Below, piece after piece: positions 22,151-33,339 of a stretch of 64,000 nt of DNA (its first letter is position 1; each line of letters starts with the position of its first letter). This DNA is from Bettongia penicillata ogilbyi (Eukaryota; Chordata; Mammalia; Diprotodontia; Potoroidae), in assembly GCA_023548195.1 (NCBI GenBank), contig JAJHZJ010000028.1, forward strand, positions 558,001 through 622,000. The letters are read 5' to 3'. A program made the translations under genes and the position numbers. A model generated the notes under the pieces. That model was not told where the DNA came from. It did not search any database and saw only the letters and a program-made list of their open reading frames with translations.

Positions 22151-23222
22151 CAGCTCCAGAGTTTTCCAAGCAGTCTCCCAAGCTGTTGCATCTTTTTTTC
22201 ATAATTCTCTTGCATCACTCTTGTTTCTTTTTCCAATATTTCTTCCACCATGATTCATCAGTGTAAGCTCCTTTTTGAGTCCTTCCATGAGTTCTTTCTG
22301 GACTTGAGACTACTTCCCATTTTCCTTTGGGTTTCTTTTTCTATACATATTTTGACATTGTTCTCTTCTTCTGAGTTTCTTCTTGGTCTTCACTGTCACT
22401 ATAATAACTTAATGTGGTCAGATTCCTTTTGTGTTGTTTTTTGCTAATTTTTTGGCCTTTTATTTCTTTCTTTTAAGTTTGAGCTCTGCTCCCCTAGGTG
22501 GAAAAGGCACTGTCTTGGGATTCTTGTGCCATTTTCTGCATGCCCTGGTTATTTACTTGGTGGTGCAATGATGTTGCCCTGAGGCCCACTGCAAACCTTC
22601 ATATCTGCTGCTATATGGAGAAGATGAGGGATAGATTATGTTGCTAGAGTTGGGGTCTAGCAGCTTATTTGGTGCTGAGCTGGCATCCTAGTGGTAGTGT
22701 CTGGCTAGTGCTGAGATCAGATGTTTTTCTGCATTTCCCCAGGGGTAACTTGAAATCTGTGGAGATTGGGCATCTGAAGGATACCCCTTTGCCCTGATTT
22801 GTGCTGAAGCACACGGAGGTTGAGCCACTGCAGGATGCCTGCCCACCTGGGGCTGCACTGAGGCATAGGATGGTTCTTGGAGTTGGAGTCTGCCAGCTCC
22901 CTTGGCCATGCTAAGCCATGGGAGAGTGGGAGGAATTCCTTCTGTCAATGTGCATCTGCTCCACCACACTGGGGCTCAGGATCTTCCTGTGTTTTGCTGA
23001 GGTGGGGCATGCTGCTAGCTTGCTAGGACACTTCCTATCCTGGAACACATACTCCTTTGACCTTGCCTATCCTCCAAGTCTCTTCAGCTACAAGTGCACT
23101 CCAAGCCAGTTTTTTGTTGGCTCCGCACTTCCAGAATTTGTTCTAGGACAGTATTTTATGGTTATTTGGAGGTGAATATGAGGTATCAATTTATAGCCTA
23201 CTCCACCATTTTGGCTTCTCAA
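22151..23222 (-). mobile_element. Second L1 5' region, antisense (ORF1 start and 5'UTR)
   Basis: Contains a second, different ORF1 coiled-coil segment (about 22190-22490, antisense) and then a 5'UTR reaching a genuine L1 start: at 23190-23222 the minus strand reads 'agccaaaatggtggagtagg'. So two L1 5' regions lie head to tail on the minus strand. Either one L1 is inserted next to another or the 5' part was duplicated. Confidence 0.65.
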
Positions 23223-23224
23223 AG

Positions 23225-23720
23225 AGCATAGTTATTTTGAAAAGTAATTTGTAATTGAGCAAATAAAATGCCCAACATGGCCATATCCTTTTACCTTAAG
23301 CATACATTCCAAAGAAATAATTTGTGAAAACGTATACATCCTCTTCACTAAAATATATACCATCTTATCTTGTGGTATCAAATAACTGGAAATGCAATCT
23401 ATGTCCATAGGTTGTGAAATGGCTAAACAAATTGTGTTGTAAGAATATAATGGAATATTCCTTTAATGTAGTAGAGAAGAAATGTGATGAATGCAGAGAA
23501 GCATGAAAAGACTTAAATGAACTAATATGAAATGAAGTAAGCACTCAAAAAACAATATACAACTATTTAAAAAGAAAATATGGAAATCATAAAACGGCTG
23601 AAAGCAATGTTTTTTTCAGAATCATAAAGAATAAATATGGCCTCCCAAGGAGAAATTTGGGAAGACATTCCAATTCCATGAATGTCCTCATAAATGTTTA
23701 AGCTACTAGATCTCTAAAAA
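23225..23720 (+). mobile_element. Old L1 3' end
   Basis: Diverged C-terminal and tail wording: 'tatcaaataactggaaatgc', 'tggctaaacaaattgtg', 'taatggaatattccttt', 'gcatgaaaagacttaaatgaac', 'atgaaatgaagtaagc'. Abuts the 5' end of the antisense L1 at 23222, so one inserted beside or into the other. Confidence 0.7.
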
Positions 23721-24774
23721 CAATGATAAATGCTATATCTGATTTTGGTCACAATTCATGCCTATTCGTTTTCTGTGTATCAATCTTTCCCATCAAAATG
23801 AAGAAAAAAGATACAGTCTCTATATCTCAAACACAAAGTCCATCCTCCCAAATTAACTTGTAGAAATCAGATGATGGGGTAAAGTACATGGAGGGGAAAA
23901 GTAAAGTAATACTTTTCCCAATGGCACCTGCACATTTGTTGTGGGTAGCAATTAGTTTAGTTTCTAACTCATGTTAGGGGGAGAGGCAACACAGTGAAGA
24001 AGTGAGAAGGCAGAGAATTTGGGCAGAAGATGGAGGGTAATGAAGAAGGAAGTTTGTTAGAGAAAAGCCCAACAATTTTCTATCATAGGGAGTGTAAAAT
24101 GCATACCATCCTTCTATCTTCCTTTTGTACATTCACACATCAGGAACAAATGACAGTCTTCTGGAGTGATATCTCAACAAGGGAACCCCTGACACCCATT
24201 TTGAACACCATTGTTTTAGTGGATATTTCTTCAGTCTTGACATCAGGAATACATGGATCTAGGTTCTGCCACTCATATATGTTGATTGTTTTACCATAGA
24301 CATAATATTTAGTCTTTCAAAGTACCAGGAAAGTATAAAATTTTGGGTTATATTACCTCAGTTTGGGAAATTTCTGCCATGAGAATTCCTTAAATTGTTG
24401 AAATCACAAATCCAGATAAAAGTAAAGTAAAACGAACTAGACTACAATGTGTCTATATGACAACAAACTTTCCATTGTATTTGTATGAATCAGGAACGAG
24501 ACATAACTGATAAAGAAAAAATAATGCTCCTCCAAAATAAAGGGCCACTTAAAAAAGAAATGAAATTTAATGAATATCTACTCTACAACTCCAACTTATT
24601 TATCTTCTTGTTGTCCAATATGGCTTCTTAGTGTACAGCTGATTTTTTCCACATATGTTACACTTTGGAGACTTAATTTTGTTCATTATTAGATTTTACT
24701 GATCCATAACATTTTAACTATATCAAGAGGGAAACAGGTATTCTGCAGATTATTCACTCATTGCCATATTCAAT
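23721..24774. other. No gene; weak MIR fragment near 24235-24330
   Basis: Mostly unassigned. The stretch 'catggatctaggttctgcc' at about 24252 with a decayed core suggests a plus-strand MIR remnant. The 89-codon frame at 24030-24299 has no recognisable domain. Confidence 0.45.
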
Positions 24775-25510
24775 CTGTTGCTAATGTCCAACAATTTCAA
24801 CTTTGCAACATTCTGACACTGCCACCTCTCTATTATTAACCATCTACACCTCTCCTCTAGACTACAGCAATAGCCTACTAGTGAATGCATCTACCAGATC
24901 TGTCTCTTCACTCAAATCTATTCTCCATTCAGCTTCCAAATTGTTACAAATTGTGTAATTGTTGTAAAATACAAATCTAATCTTGTCAAGTACACAAACA
25001 CAACCTACTCAATAAATTTCAGTGACCCCGTCTTTCCATCAGGATCAAATATATCTTTTATATGCATTCATATCCCTTTATAACCTACTCTCCCACCTAC
25101 TTTTCTAGTCTTCTTAAACATTTACTGTACTTCCTAGTCCTTGATCCAGTAATATAGGTCTCGATACTGTTCTACGTACAATAAGGTCCATCAGTTCTCC
25201 ATATTTTCCCTGATGATCCCTCATGCCTGGAATGTTCTTACTCCTCATCTCCACCTCCTGACTTTCTTCAAGCCCCCACACTCCCCAAAATACCACCTTC
25301 TCCAGGAAACCTTTCCTGACTCATCTTAATCCTAGTGCCTTTCTTCTGTTGATTATTTGCTATTTATCTTGTATATAGCTTGTTTTATTTTATAGTTGAT
25401 GGCCTGTTGTCTCCCCCATTAGATTGAGTTTTCTGTGCCTGTCTTGTTTATCCCTAGTGCTTGGCAAAGTGTGTGGCACGTTGTAGGTTCTACGTAAATG
25501 ATCCTTACAG
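24775..25510 (+). mobile_element. L2 LINE, ORF2 3' part and 3' end
   Basis: Long L2 segment in order: 'tctagactacagcaatagcc', 'ccattcagcttccaaattg', 'ccctttataacctactctccc', 'cctggaatgttcttactcc', 'aggaaacctttcctgactc', 'tctcccccattagattgag', 'ccctagtgcttggcaaagtg'. Over 700 bases are recognisable, making it the longest L2 copy here. No intact frame. Confidence 0.85.
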
Positions 25511-25650
25511 TCATATTTAACTACATTTTTCCAGCTAGCTAAGTCAGAAGAGCAATAAACTTTAAATCTCCAATTCATGGGTGAGTATATTTTAGTATTT
25601 TTGAGGAGTCAAAATGTTAAAATGGAAAGAGCAGTGTCTATACTGAAGGG

Positions 25651-25892
25651 TTGTTTTTCAGTTGCCCAGTTGTGTCTGACTCTTTGTGAAACTATGAACC
25701 ATATTTTTCATTAGGAATTTCTTAGAAAAGATGCTGAAGTGGTTTGCCAATTTTCTCTAATGGAGTAAAGGAAATAGAGGTTAAATGATTTGCCCAGAGT
25801 CACATAGTAAGGGTCTGATGTTGAGTTTGAATTCAAGTCTTTCCAACTCCAGATGACATGCTCTGACCACTGAGCCACCCAGTGCCCAGGGG
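25651..25892 (-). mobile_element. MAR1-type tRNA-derived SINE, antisense
   Basis: Near full length. From the right end, the minus strand reads a tRNA-like head ('gggcactgggtggctcagtgg', box-B-like 'gagtttgaattcaagtc' on the plus strand), then 'tctgggcaaatcatttaacc', 'aaaccacttcagcatctttt' and 'gagtcagacacaactgggca'. Transcribed, when active, by RNA polymerase III from the internal promoter. Confidence 0.9.
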
Positions 25893-25899
25893 TTGGCTT

Positions 25900-26045
25900 C
25901 AAAACTTCTGATATTTATTGTCAATTTGATTTTGAACAAGACACTTAACTTCTATGGGCCTCCATTTTCTCATGTGAAAAATCTGGGGATTCAACTAGAT
26001 GCCCTTTGAGGTCCTTTCCAACTTTAGATTTTATGATCTGATATC
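25900..26045 (+). mobile_element. MIR / CORE-SINE
   Basis: 'gaacaagacacttaacttc', 'gggcctccattttctcatgtg', 'gattcaactagatgcccttt' and 'gaggtcctttccaacttt' are the MIR core and 3' part. It directly follows the antisense SINE. Confidence 0.8.
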
Positions 26046-26639
26046 ATCGTATTGGCTTGCCAAATTTTGAGCCTGCTAACTGAGTTCTGCACAATAAATA
26101 TATTTGATTCAGTGCTTCATGTTTCATTTCTCTTATTCAGAAGCATATAATCATCCCTTACTTTTTCTCTTTTCATTGATCCACAAATCTTCTTATGCCA
26201 TAGTACTACACCTGTAATACACCTGACCTGCTTTACAAGTTTGCCATTCAATATCCAGACATCATTGCTTCAATGAAAACTTCCCCAGATTAAACACAGA
26301 ACATGGGCTTGCATAGAATAGGCTCATAATTCAAAATTTTTGACTGATACATCAAATGAGAGGTCATGTTTTCAGTCCTTAGTTTCTACAACTGCAATTC
26401 AATATCTGCCCCTTGATGCACTCAAATCACTTACATGAGGGTATTTAGGCAATTCTGATGATTGATTTAATTCATCTTTTATATAAAGTTTACATTTATA
26501 AACTCCTATTTAGATCTACCATGACAAGCTACTTGAATCAGTTGGGGCCCTACACTTTCTTGGTGAAAATATATGCTTTCTTCTTACTCTTTGCAGATTG
26601 GCTATGTCACATATTCACATCATAAGCCTTTGGGTTTTA

Positions 26640-26990
26640 TTCCTGCTACATTCTTCCATGAAGGCTTCCTGACCACTCTAGGCCTCAGTGGTGTCCTCAT
26701 CTTCTAAGTTTCTATAGTACTCTTACTGTGACATTTATTAATGTGAAGAAATGTTCATTAAGTATCAACTATGTATAAGGCACTGGTTTAGGTCCAGAGA
26801 GAAATGTAAAGATGAATGATTTGTGTTCCATTTCCTCCAAAAAGATCAAAGAGCTCACACGGATATTAAAGACTCTTTAGAATCATACCTAATTCTCCTA
26901 TACAAAAATCTTCAATGCTTTTCTACTGTCTGTAAATTAAAAGTTGAATTCCTTTTTTAACCTGACACTTCAAATATTTCCAGAAATACT
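26640..26990 (+). mobile_element. L2 LINE fragments
   Basis: Two short L2 pieces: 'ccatgaaggcttcctgacc' with 'ctatagtactcttactgtg' (about 26650-26745), and 'aaaaatcttcaatgctttt' with 'aaagttgaattccttttttaacctgac'-type wording (26870-26985). Their order is reversed relative to L2, so they are separate or rearranged. Between them (26755-26830) is a 'gtatcaactatgtataaggcac' fragment of a dispersed mammalian repeat. Confidence 0.6.
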
Positions 26991-26999
26991 AACTAAAGA

Positions 27000-28214
27000 T
27001 GTCTCCTGGAGTTATTACTCTTTAATTGGGCTCAATATTTTAACTCTGCGGTTTCCTTAGTGAGGGCTTTCATTTGACCCCAAAGGGCCAGTCTCAAATA
27101 TATCATAGGGATGACTGCGATAACCCATTAATAGACTTGTGTAAAAACAATTTACACATATAATTATATTCCAGAACTCCATCATCTAAGTTTTTCACCA
27201 GTATCTACCCACATTTGAGTCAGGCCTCAGTCTCACATGACAGTTATTACCAAAGGATGACCTGGGCATCCAAAGCAGCAATTATCCATGCACAAATGGG
27301 AAATTAGCCCCCAAACAACATATCTCTTAATCTCCCAAGTTATCTTTTGGCTCAGGCAGGCATCCCTGGAAGGGCAGACTTTGTGATGTAACACAGGGAA
27401 CAATAAGAGTCTCAGCCCCTTAAACTATTTTTTTCCATTTTGTGTAAGGTAGAGCATCACATATAAATAATTAGGTATGAATTGAAGTTTGTACATATGT
27501 CCAATAATTACTGTCTTATCCCTGGACTGAGGCCCTGACTTTCCTCCAGGTAACAGTGAATTACTAGAGGATAAAATTTCTAATAATAAGAAATACAAAC
27601 GTGTTCTGATCAAACTATCATAATCTCATATACCTGTGGATAAACAAACTGGGACAGAACATGTGACTCTTCACTGTCATAACAATGTAATTAGCATCTC
27701 AGGGGAACAAGGATGCTTCCATGGTTCCACTGGGTTTAAGACTGATATAAAGAGATCAGATTTCAATGGCTCAACTAATATCTGTCTATTCTGCCTTGTG
27801 CTAAAATAGTGAACCTGATCTTAGCCAGTTATATGAGCCAACAGAGCTTTCACTCGTTAGCAAGGGGAGACACAATCATATTGCTTTGGAGAACTATTCT
27901 AATTGTGAAACACATAAATACATTCCTTTTTAGGCTTCCACTGGAGTGATATAATATCAACAACAAAAATATCTAAAACAAATACATTTTTTATTCTTCT
28001 CCTGAAAGAGAGAAGAGAAACAATTTGGGGAATATTTTACTTTAAAATAATTTCCCTAGTGTTTGATTTAAAAAAGTTTACTAATATATTTGTGCATGAC
28101 AGATTCAATGTTGTTCATCTTTACCTACGCCAGGTAAAATATGTCATTATTGTTATTATCTTTACTATGATTATTTAACCCACCACAGTCTCCAAGAAGA
28201 AGAGAATCATGATG
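27000..28214. other. No feature recognised
   Basis: About 1.2 kb with a slightly higher GC content than its flanks, no repeat family that I recognise and no open frame of note. Could hold an old unclassified LTR or a conserved non-coding element. Confidence 0.45.
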
Positions 28215-28442
28215 AGGTATAGTTTTTGAATGCACGGGTAATGGGCTGTAGAAATCTGTTTTGCCCTACAGGAAAATAGAAGGGAGAGGGGATGGTGAAA
28301 GGGAGCGATGGAAGGAAGGACAGGGGGAAGGGTTGGATGGAGTGCACTCTGTGTTGATGTGAGGGGTAGAGAGAGATGGGGAGAAAATTTAGAATTCAAA
28401 TTCTTGTGGAAGTGAATGGTAAAAACTGAAAAATAAATAAGT
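28215..28442 (+). mobile_element. Old HAL1/L1-type 3' tail
   Basis: Matches the last 230 bases of the HAL1 copies: 'gccctacaggaaaatagaagg', a G-rich purine patch, 'gatggggagaaaatttagaa', 'aaattcttgtggaagtgaatgg', then A-rich 'aaaaataaataag'. It is more diverged than copies 1-3, so an earlier insertion of the same tail family, 5'-truncated. Confidence 0.7.
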
Positions 28443-29383
28443 TATGTAGTTTTAAAAATGAAATCATCTTTTATATTGTTAAAAACAGTGTCTTTGCTCC
28501 CGGATTCATATCTTGGAACTAATCCTTGTTATTGCTATGATACATATTATTGCTGTTATTCAAATGTGGTTATTATATGCTTTGACTAAATCTCTTAAAC
28601 CTCTTTGCACCTCAATATTTTCATTTATAAAATAGAATATTTTATATAAATACACATAATGTATTTTATATAATTTTATTATATAACAAAATATATTATA
28701 TTCTGTATAATTATATATAATAAAAATATTAAAAATTTCTACTTAAGAACTAATAATTTGTTTATTACATACTTCACTGGTTTGTTAATAGTAGACTACT
28801 TTGTAAACATTATAGCACTTTAGAAATGTTGCCTATCTTCATTGTCATCAACATTAATAGACAAATATGAGTTGTTATCTGTGTTAATTATATGCCCAAG
28901 AACACAATATCAAGGAATTTGGAATTCAGTTGCCTTAGAGTTTTTAGTTTCCATTTTTTCTTCAATAGATTAAAAGTGTGTTTACTTTCTACAAGAAGAA
29001 AGGTAAGCAGTGGTCGAAAAGTGAGAGTGGAAGCTTTCATTGATTAAAGTGTTTCAGGCTAAGGAAATTCCAAACCATAGACAAATCTGTGACTGAACAA
29101 TTCCTGAAGCAAAAATTCACTGATCACATGCTTTTATCCTCAAACACTTTAGTACAATCCAGCTGACCTAGCTCCATAAGTGTAATATCTAGCGTTAAAA
29201 TATTGAATATATCCAATTATCCAATCCTAGCTCCACTAGGGCTGGGAATTATTTCTATGTAACCAGATTGCCCTCTATATCAATGTCAGATGTTTGATGA
29301 TGAAACTATGTATTCTAACTTGTCTCAGTTAATTCTTACAAGGTCCATATCTTTAAATCCTCTTTCATTCTAATAGGATCAGA
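28443..29383. other. No gene; AT-rich patch at 28620-28740
   Basis: Unassigned sequence with a run of near-pure A/T around 28620-28740 made of 'tataatt' and 'atatatt' units. No repeat family recognised. Confidence 0.5.
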
Positions 29384-29391
29384 TCCTAGAG

Positions 29392-29609
29392 CAGAAATTC
29401 TTAACCTGGGTCCAATAATAGATTTCAGAGGGTTTGTGAACTCGGATAGAAAAAAATATATGCATCTTTATTTTTACTGCTCTGTAATTGAAATTTAGAA
29501 TTCTCTTCAATTATTATTTTTTTAAAAATTATTCTGAGAATTGGTCCATAGGTTTAACCAGAATTCCAAAAGAATCTCTAATCCATTAAAAAGAGTATTA
29601 AATTCCCTG
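29392..29609 (+). mobile_element. hAT MITE with imperfect 8-bp TSD
   Basis: Left end 'cagaaattcttaacctgggt', right end 'gtattaaattccctg', an imperfect terminal inverted pair. The interior has 'agatttcagagggtttgtg' and 'ctgagaattggtccatagg', known from a non-autonomous hAT family found across mammals. The flanks give an imperfect 8-bp TSD: TCCTAGAG (29384-29391) and AACTAGAG (29610-29617). It is internally shortened, with no transposase. Confidence 0.8.
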
Positions 29610-29617
29610 AACTAGAG

Positions 29618-30384
29618 GGTCTCATTGTTATGAAGATGGTTAATAAATCAGAATCACTTATATGTGATAATTACAAATAAATAGTTTACTAAAATAGCTT
29701 CCTATCCAGCCTCCCTACTTTGTCACTTCTTATTACTATGAAATATCAAATTCCAGTGGAGGCCAAACAAAGGTGACATCATCTCTCTTCTCATCACTTT
29801 TTATTCTTTTTTGAATGACTGGATGTTATCCTCAGGAGTTCTCTATTCCTAAAGATGAAACAGTAGACCTGATATATCTCAGGTAGTTCTATTGTTCATT
29901 TAGGGGAAAAAAAAAACTACTTATTATCTTCAAACTGATTTATTTGCTCTGCAAAGTGGGATATTTCTGTTTCCAGCTCAGAGATTTGAGACACAATACC
30001 CTTATCCACTTAAAATAATACTTGGACTTTTATCAGTCATTCAGAAAATTGACTCACAAAGTCTCAGCACTACCAATGATAATGCATGTTTTTGTCTAAT
30101 AAGGAGTCTGGAATTACTTTGGCAAGGGATAGGGATTCATTGACTGGTTGAGCAAAAGGACTGCCATGACTTTACGTATGAAGGTAAATGTGGTACTAAT
30201 ATGTAAAATGGGAGGAAAGCAAGTTGAAGTGAGGGGAGTAGGTTGGAGATTAAGCTAACAAACAGTAACCATTCTTGTCCATTCATTCATTGGATGGATG
30301 AACAGTTATTTCTTATTGATTGTCATAGCTAGATAAATATTTTATTCAGTGGTTGATTCCATGGCTTTACCTTCATGAGCAACA
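29618..30384. other. No feature recognised
   Basis: Unassigned, moderately AT-rich; includes a short 'attcattcattggatggatg' tetranucleotide-like stretch at about 30280-30302. Confidence 0.5.
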
Positions 30385-30545
30385 TTTCTTGGCTAACCAA
30401 ATCAGGTAAAGCCAACAAACATTTATTAAGCTTCTGCTATGTGTAAGTGACAAGGATTCAAAGAAAAGTCAAAACTGTCCCTGCCCTCAGGAAGCCCACA
30501 ACCAAAAAGAAACAAATCAAATTACCACTGGGTAGCAAAATAATA
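30385..30545 (+). mobile_element. Dispersed CORE-SINE-like repeat
   Basis: 'caacaaacatttattaagc', 'ctgctatgtgtaagtgac' and 'gtccctgccctcaggaagc' are the signature of an abundant mammalian repeat ('tttattaagc..ctatgtgccaggcac..ctgccctcaaggagct'). A second copy follows within 60 bases in the same orientation. Confidence 0.7.
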
Positions 30546-30602
30546 GAGAGAAGCTTTTTAAGGGTTTGATATTGAAGATAATTGAGATTTTTAAAAATTG
30601 TA

Positions 30603-30772
30603 TTGCTAAGTCAAGTCAAAGTAATAAGCATTTATTAGTCTTTTTCTATATGCTAAGCACTATGTTAAGGAGTAGGGATACAAAGAAAAAAAACATGGTT
30701 TCTGCCCTCAAGGAGCTCATATTCTAATGGGAAAAGCAACAGGAAAATAATTAGACTTTGAATTAATTTTAA
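30603..30772 (+). mobile_element. Dispersed CORE-SINE-like repeat, second copy
   Basis: 'taataagcatttattagtc', 'tatgctaagcactatgtt', 'gggatacaaagaaaaa', 'ctgccctcaaggagctcat' and 'attctaatgggaaaagc' show the same family better preserved than its left-hand neighbour. Confidence 0.75.
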
Positions 30773-31409
30773 GTGCAAGGATGTTTAAATACTTGAATGT
30801 GATATGAGATACTAAGTGGAAAGCTATCTAAAATAACTTCTTTGAATGAATAAACAAGTGATGACTTAAAGGAAACATACTCCTTATATTTAATTGGAAA
30901 TACTTGTTTGCCCAAAAATTTGTAACAAGAATATTTTAATTAACTAGTATTTTACTGAACCATTCTTAGGTCTGAGAAACTCAGTCAAAAATAGGAATGA
31001 AAAGTGTGAGGCAAGATAAACCATATTGGAAACATTTTAAACGTTTTCTAAAGGTGATTATTTTGAGAAAAGTCTGCCAAATTGTGTTCTTTTGATATCT
31101 CATTTTTCATGCCTTGAAACTGAACTCTAGCTGAAATGCAAGGACATTGGATTGATACCTTAAAAGTTTTTGCATTCCCTGTGATTAGGTGTTCAATTAT
31201 TGGAATGTACCATTCCCCCTAAAGATCAAATGACTTTATTTTAATCTACTAGAAGTCTCAGAGGCTTTTCTATAGCAAAAAAGAGGATTAGAATATAATG
31301 CAATAGTCTAGTGTCTACAAAAATTGAGACAGTGGACCTCTTCAAAAGAGCATCATAGCTTCAATTTCAGTAAAAATTCAACAAACCAAGAATAATGAAA
31401 CCTGTTGAA
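30773..31409. other. No feature recognised
   Basis: AT-rich unassigned sequence. Confidence 0.5.
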
Positions 31410-31690
31410 AGAGGGAAGGGTAGCTAAGGATTGCATAGATAAAGTGCTAGACTGGAAGTCAGGAAGCTTCATCCTACTGGTTCAAATCTGGCCTCAGACT
31501 CTTGCTTGCATTATGACTCTGTGTGAAGCTACTACTCAAGTCACTTAACCCTCTTTGTCTCAGTTTGCTCATCTATAAAATAGACTAAAGAAAGAAATAA
31601 AAAACCATTCCAGTATCTTTGCCAGGAACACCCTATATAGGGTCAACAAAGAGTTGGGTATGACCGAACATGACTGAATAACAAACGGCA
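31410..31690 (+). mobile_element. MAR1-type tRNA-derived SINE, near full length
   Basis: tRNA-like head with A-box-like 'gggtagctaaggattgcata' and box-B-like 'ggttcaaatctggcctcag', then core 'caagtcacttaaccctc', 'tctcagtttgctcatctat', 'attccagtatctttgccag', 'gtcaacaaagagttgggtat' and 'gaacatgactgaataac'. The decay of the promoter boxes is modest. Confidence 0.9.
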
Positions 31691-31904
31691 GAGGAAAAGC
31701 ACTGGTAGTCAAATAAGAGTACCAAGATATCTAATTGAAAGAGCTTATAGCTAAACAAGATGCCTAAAATAATTAAGGGTCCCTAAGAGGAAAAAAACTA
31801 CTTGGCAATGCTCCACGATGGTAATTAAAAAGCCACATAATCTAATGATAGAATAAACTATACTGGTGGGAAGAAGACTATCTAGTTGTTATTAAAGCAA
31901 TGCA

Positions 31905-32500
31905 GCCATGAAAAGTGCCCCCCCAAAAAAATCTCACCGCCTATAATTTTAATTATGTTAAAGAGAGTTAAAAATATTCCCCACCCATTATTGGGCCTAC
32001 CCATTAAGGGAAGTTTGATTAGGGGAAATTTGTTTTCTAGGATAGCCCACACCGTTGGTTAATTTGTAATGAGGGACTGGTTCTCAAGGGTTGTGATGCC
32101 TTCTGGCTCTGAAAAGTGTATATATACTCTAAGGTGAGGTTTTTTTCGGGGGCTTACTCATTGTAAGTATCTGTTTGGCCAGAGGAGACTCTGGGGTCCC
32201 TCTAAGTACCCCCATTGGCTTTGGAAATCTAGATGTTGGTGCTTCTCTCTCTGGTATCTATGTATTGCTTATTGTCATACGGTTGGAAGCCCTGACTGTT
32301 AGTGTTTATTTTTCTGTGTTTTCTATGAAGTTCAGGGTACTGACTCTTTCCTCTGAACTAAGTAAATGATATAAGTGCTTGACTAAAGCAGATTGTTGAC
32401 TCCTCAAAAGTTGTTTTCCTTTAAGAAAAGTACATATCAGAATCTGTGTAGTGGGTCCTCCTCTGTAGGTTGGCGACCTTGCTGTTACACTGCCAGATAT
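31905..32500 (+). mobile_element. Probable solo LTR of an endogenous retrovirus
   Basis: About 600 bases of composition unlike the flanks. It has a TATA box (tatatatact, about 32119-32128), followed some 25-30 bases on by a G-rich step and 'cttactcattgtaag', and ends 'gttggcgaccttgctgttaca', which resembles the end of a type-1 ERV LTR before a U5/PBS boundary. No primer-binding site or gag/pol follows, so it would be a solo LTR. I could not find a clean TSD, and the left edge is uncertain. Confidence 0.55.
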
Positions 32501-33339
32501 CATTTATTCTGACAAGCCTTCTAAAAGGTCAAAATAAAACGTTCAATAATTCTTTTCATTCAGTCAAAGAGAAGATAGCAAATCCCTCTCTGAGTCACCA
32601 GAGCAAGCCCCTCTTCTTCCAGACATGGGAAAATGGGGGAGACACAGAAGGTGAAGGAACAAACATTTTCCCATCAAAAAATTTACAGATTCTTACCCCC
32701 TAAAAGAAATCATGTAGGAAAGGTATTTTTTCTATACCTGAAGGAGCATACAAAGCTAAAAATGTGTTATGAATGAAATGTTTTCAGGGCTCTCAATACA
32801 TGAGTGTTAGCAAATAACCAAGAAATATCCTTTCAATTGACTCTTTATTAGAGATTTAAACTTTTGCTGGGATATGGGACAGAAGCTTCACGACCTTGTG
32901 GAAAGAAAGCAGTCTGGCATATAAAAGATGTCTACAAAATGCTTTTAATTGATTGATTGACTTATGCTAACTTGCTGTACTATCTATGGGCTACTAAAAG
33001 GAGGAGGATAAAATGTATCAGTTTAGTATGAAATATTTATAGAGTCCTGTCTAGGTCTAACATTCCAGGATTCTAGGACAAAATATGAGTGAGAAGCTGG
33101 AGATTCTAGGACCACTTTATGAAATATTTATCTTCTGTATCCTAAAATACAAAATTCAGAGCTATCACTGGAAATGCGCTACATGAAAGAGATTTGTAGC
33201 TAACTTTGGTATGGGTCAGAATTTCTAATTTGTCTTAAGAACATTCCATATTTGTAGAGTGTAGAGGCTGTACCAGTGAAGACTATGCCATAACTTTCTA
33301 GGTGGACTGAAGCAGAAATAGCCGTGTGGTTCTGAAACA
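32501..33339. other. No feature recognised
   Basis: Unassigned sequence between the LTR and the next L1. A 77-codon frame (32470-32703) overlaps the LTR end and is not supported. Confidence 0.5.

Noticed and set aside
30280..30302. Short tetranucleotide-like direct repeats as a possible CRISPR or regulatory array
   Set aside because: Only a few imperfect units without spacers; ordinary simple repeat in a vertebrate genome.
31410..31480. tRNA gene (A and B box-like sequences)
   Set aside because: It is the tRNA-derived head of a SINE, followed directly by the SINE core. No complete cloverleaf is present. The same applies at 25892, 40262 and 54112 on the minus strand.
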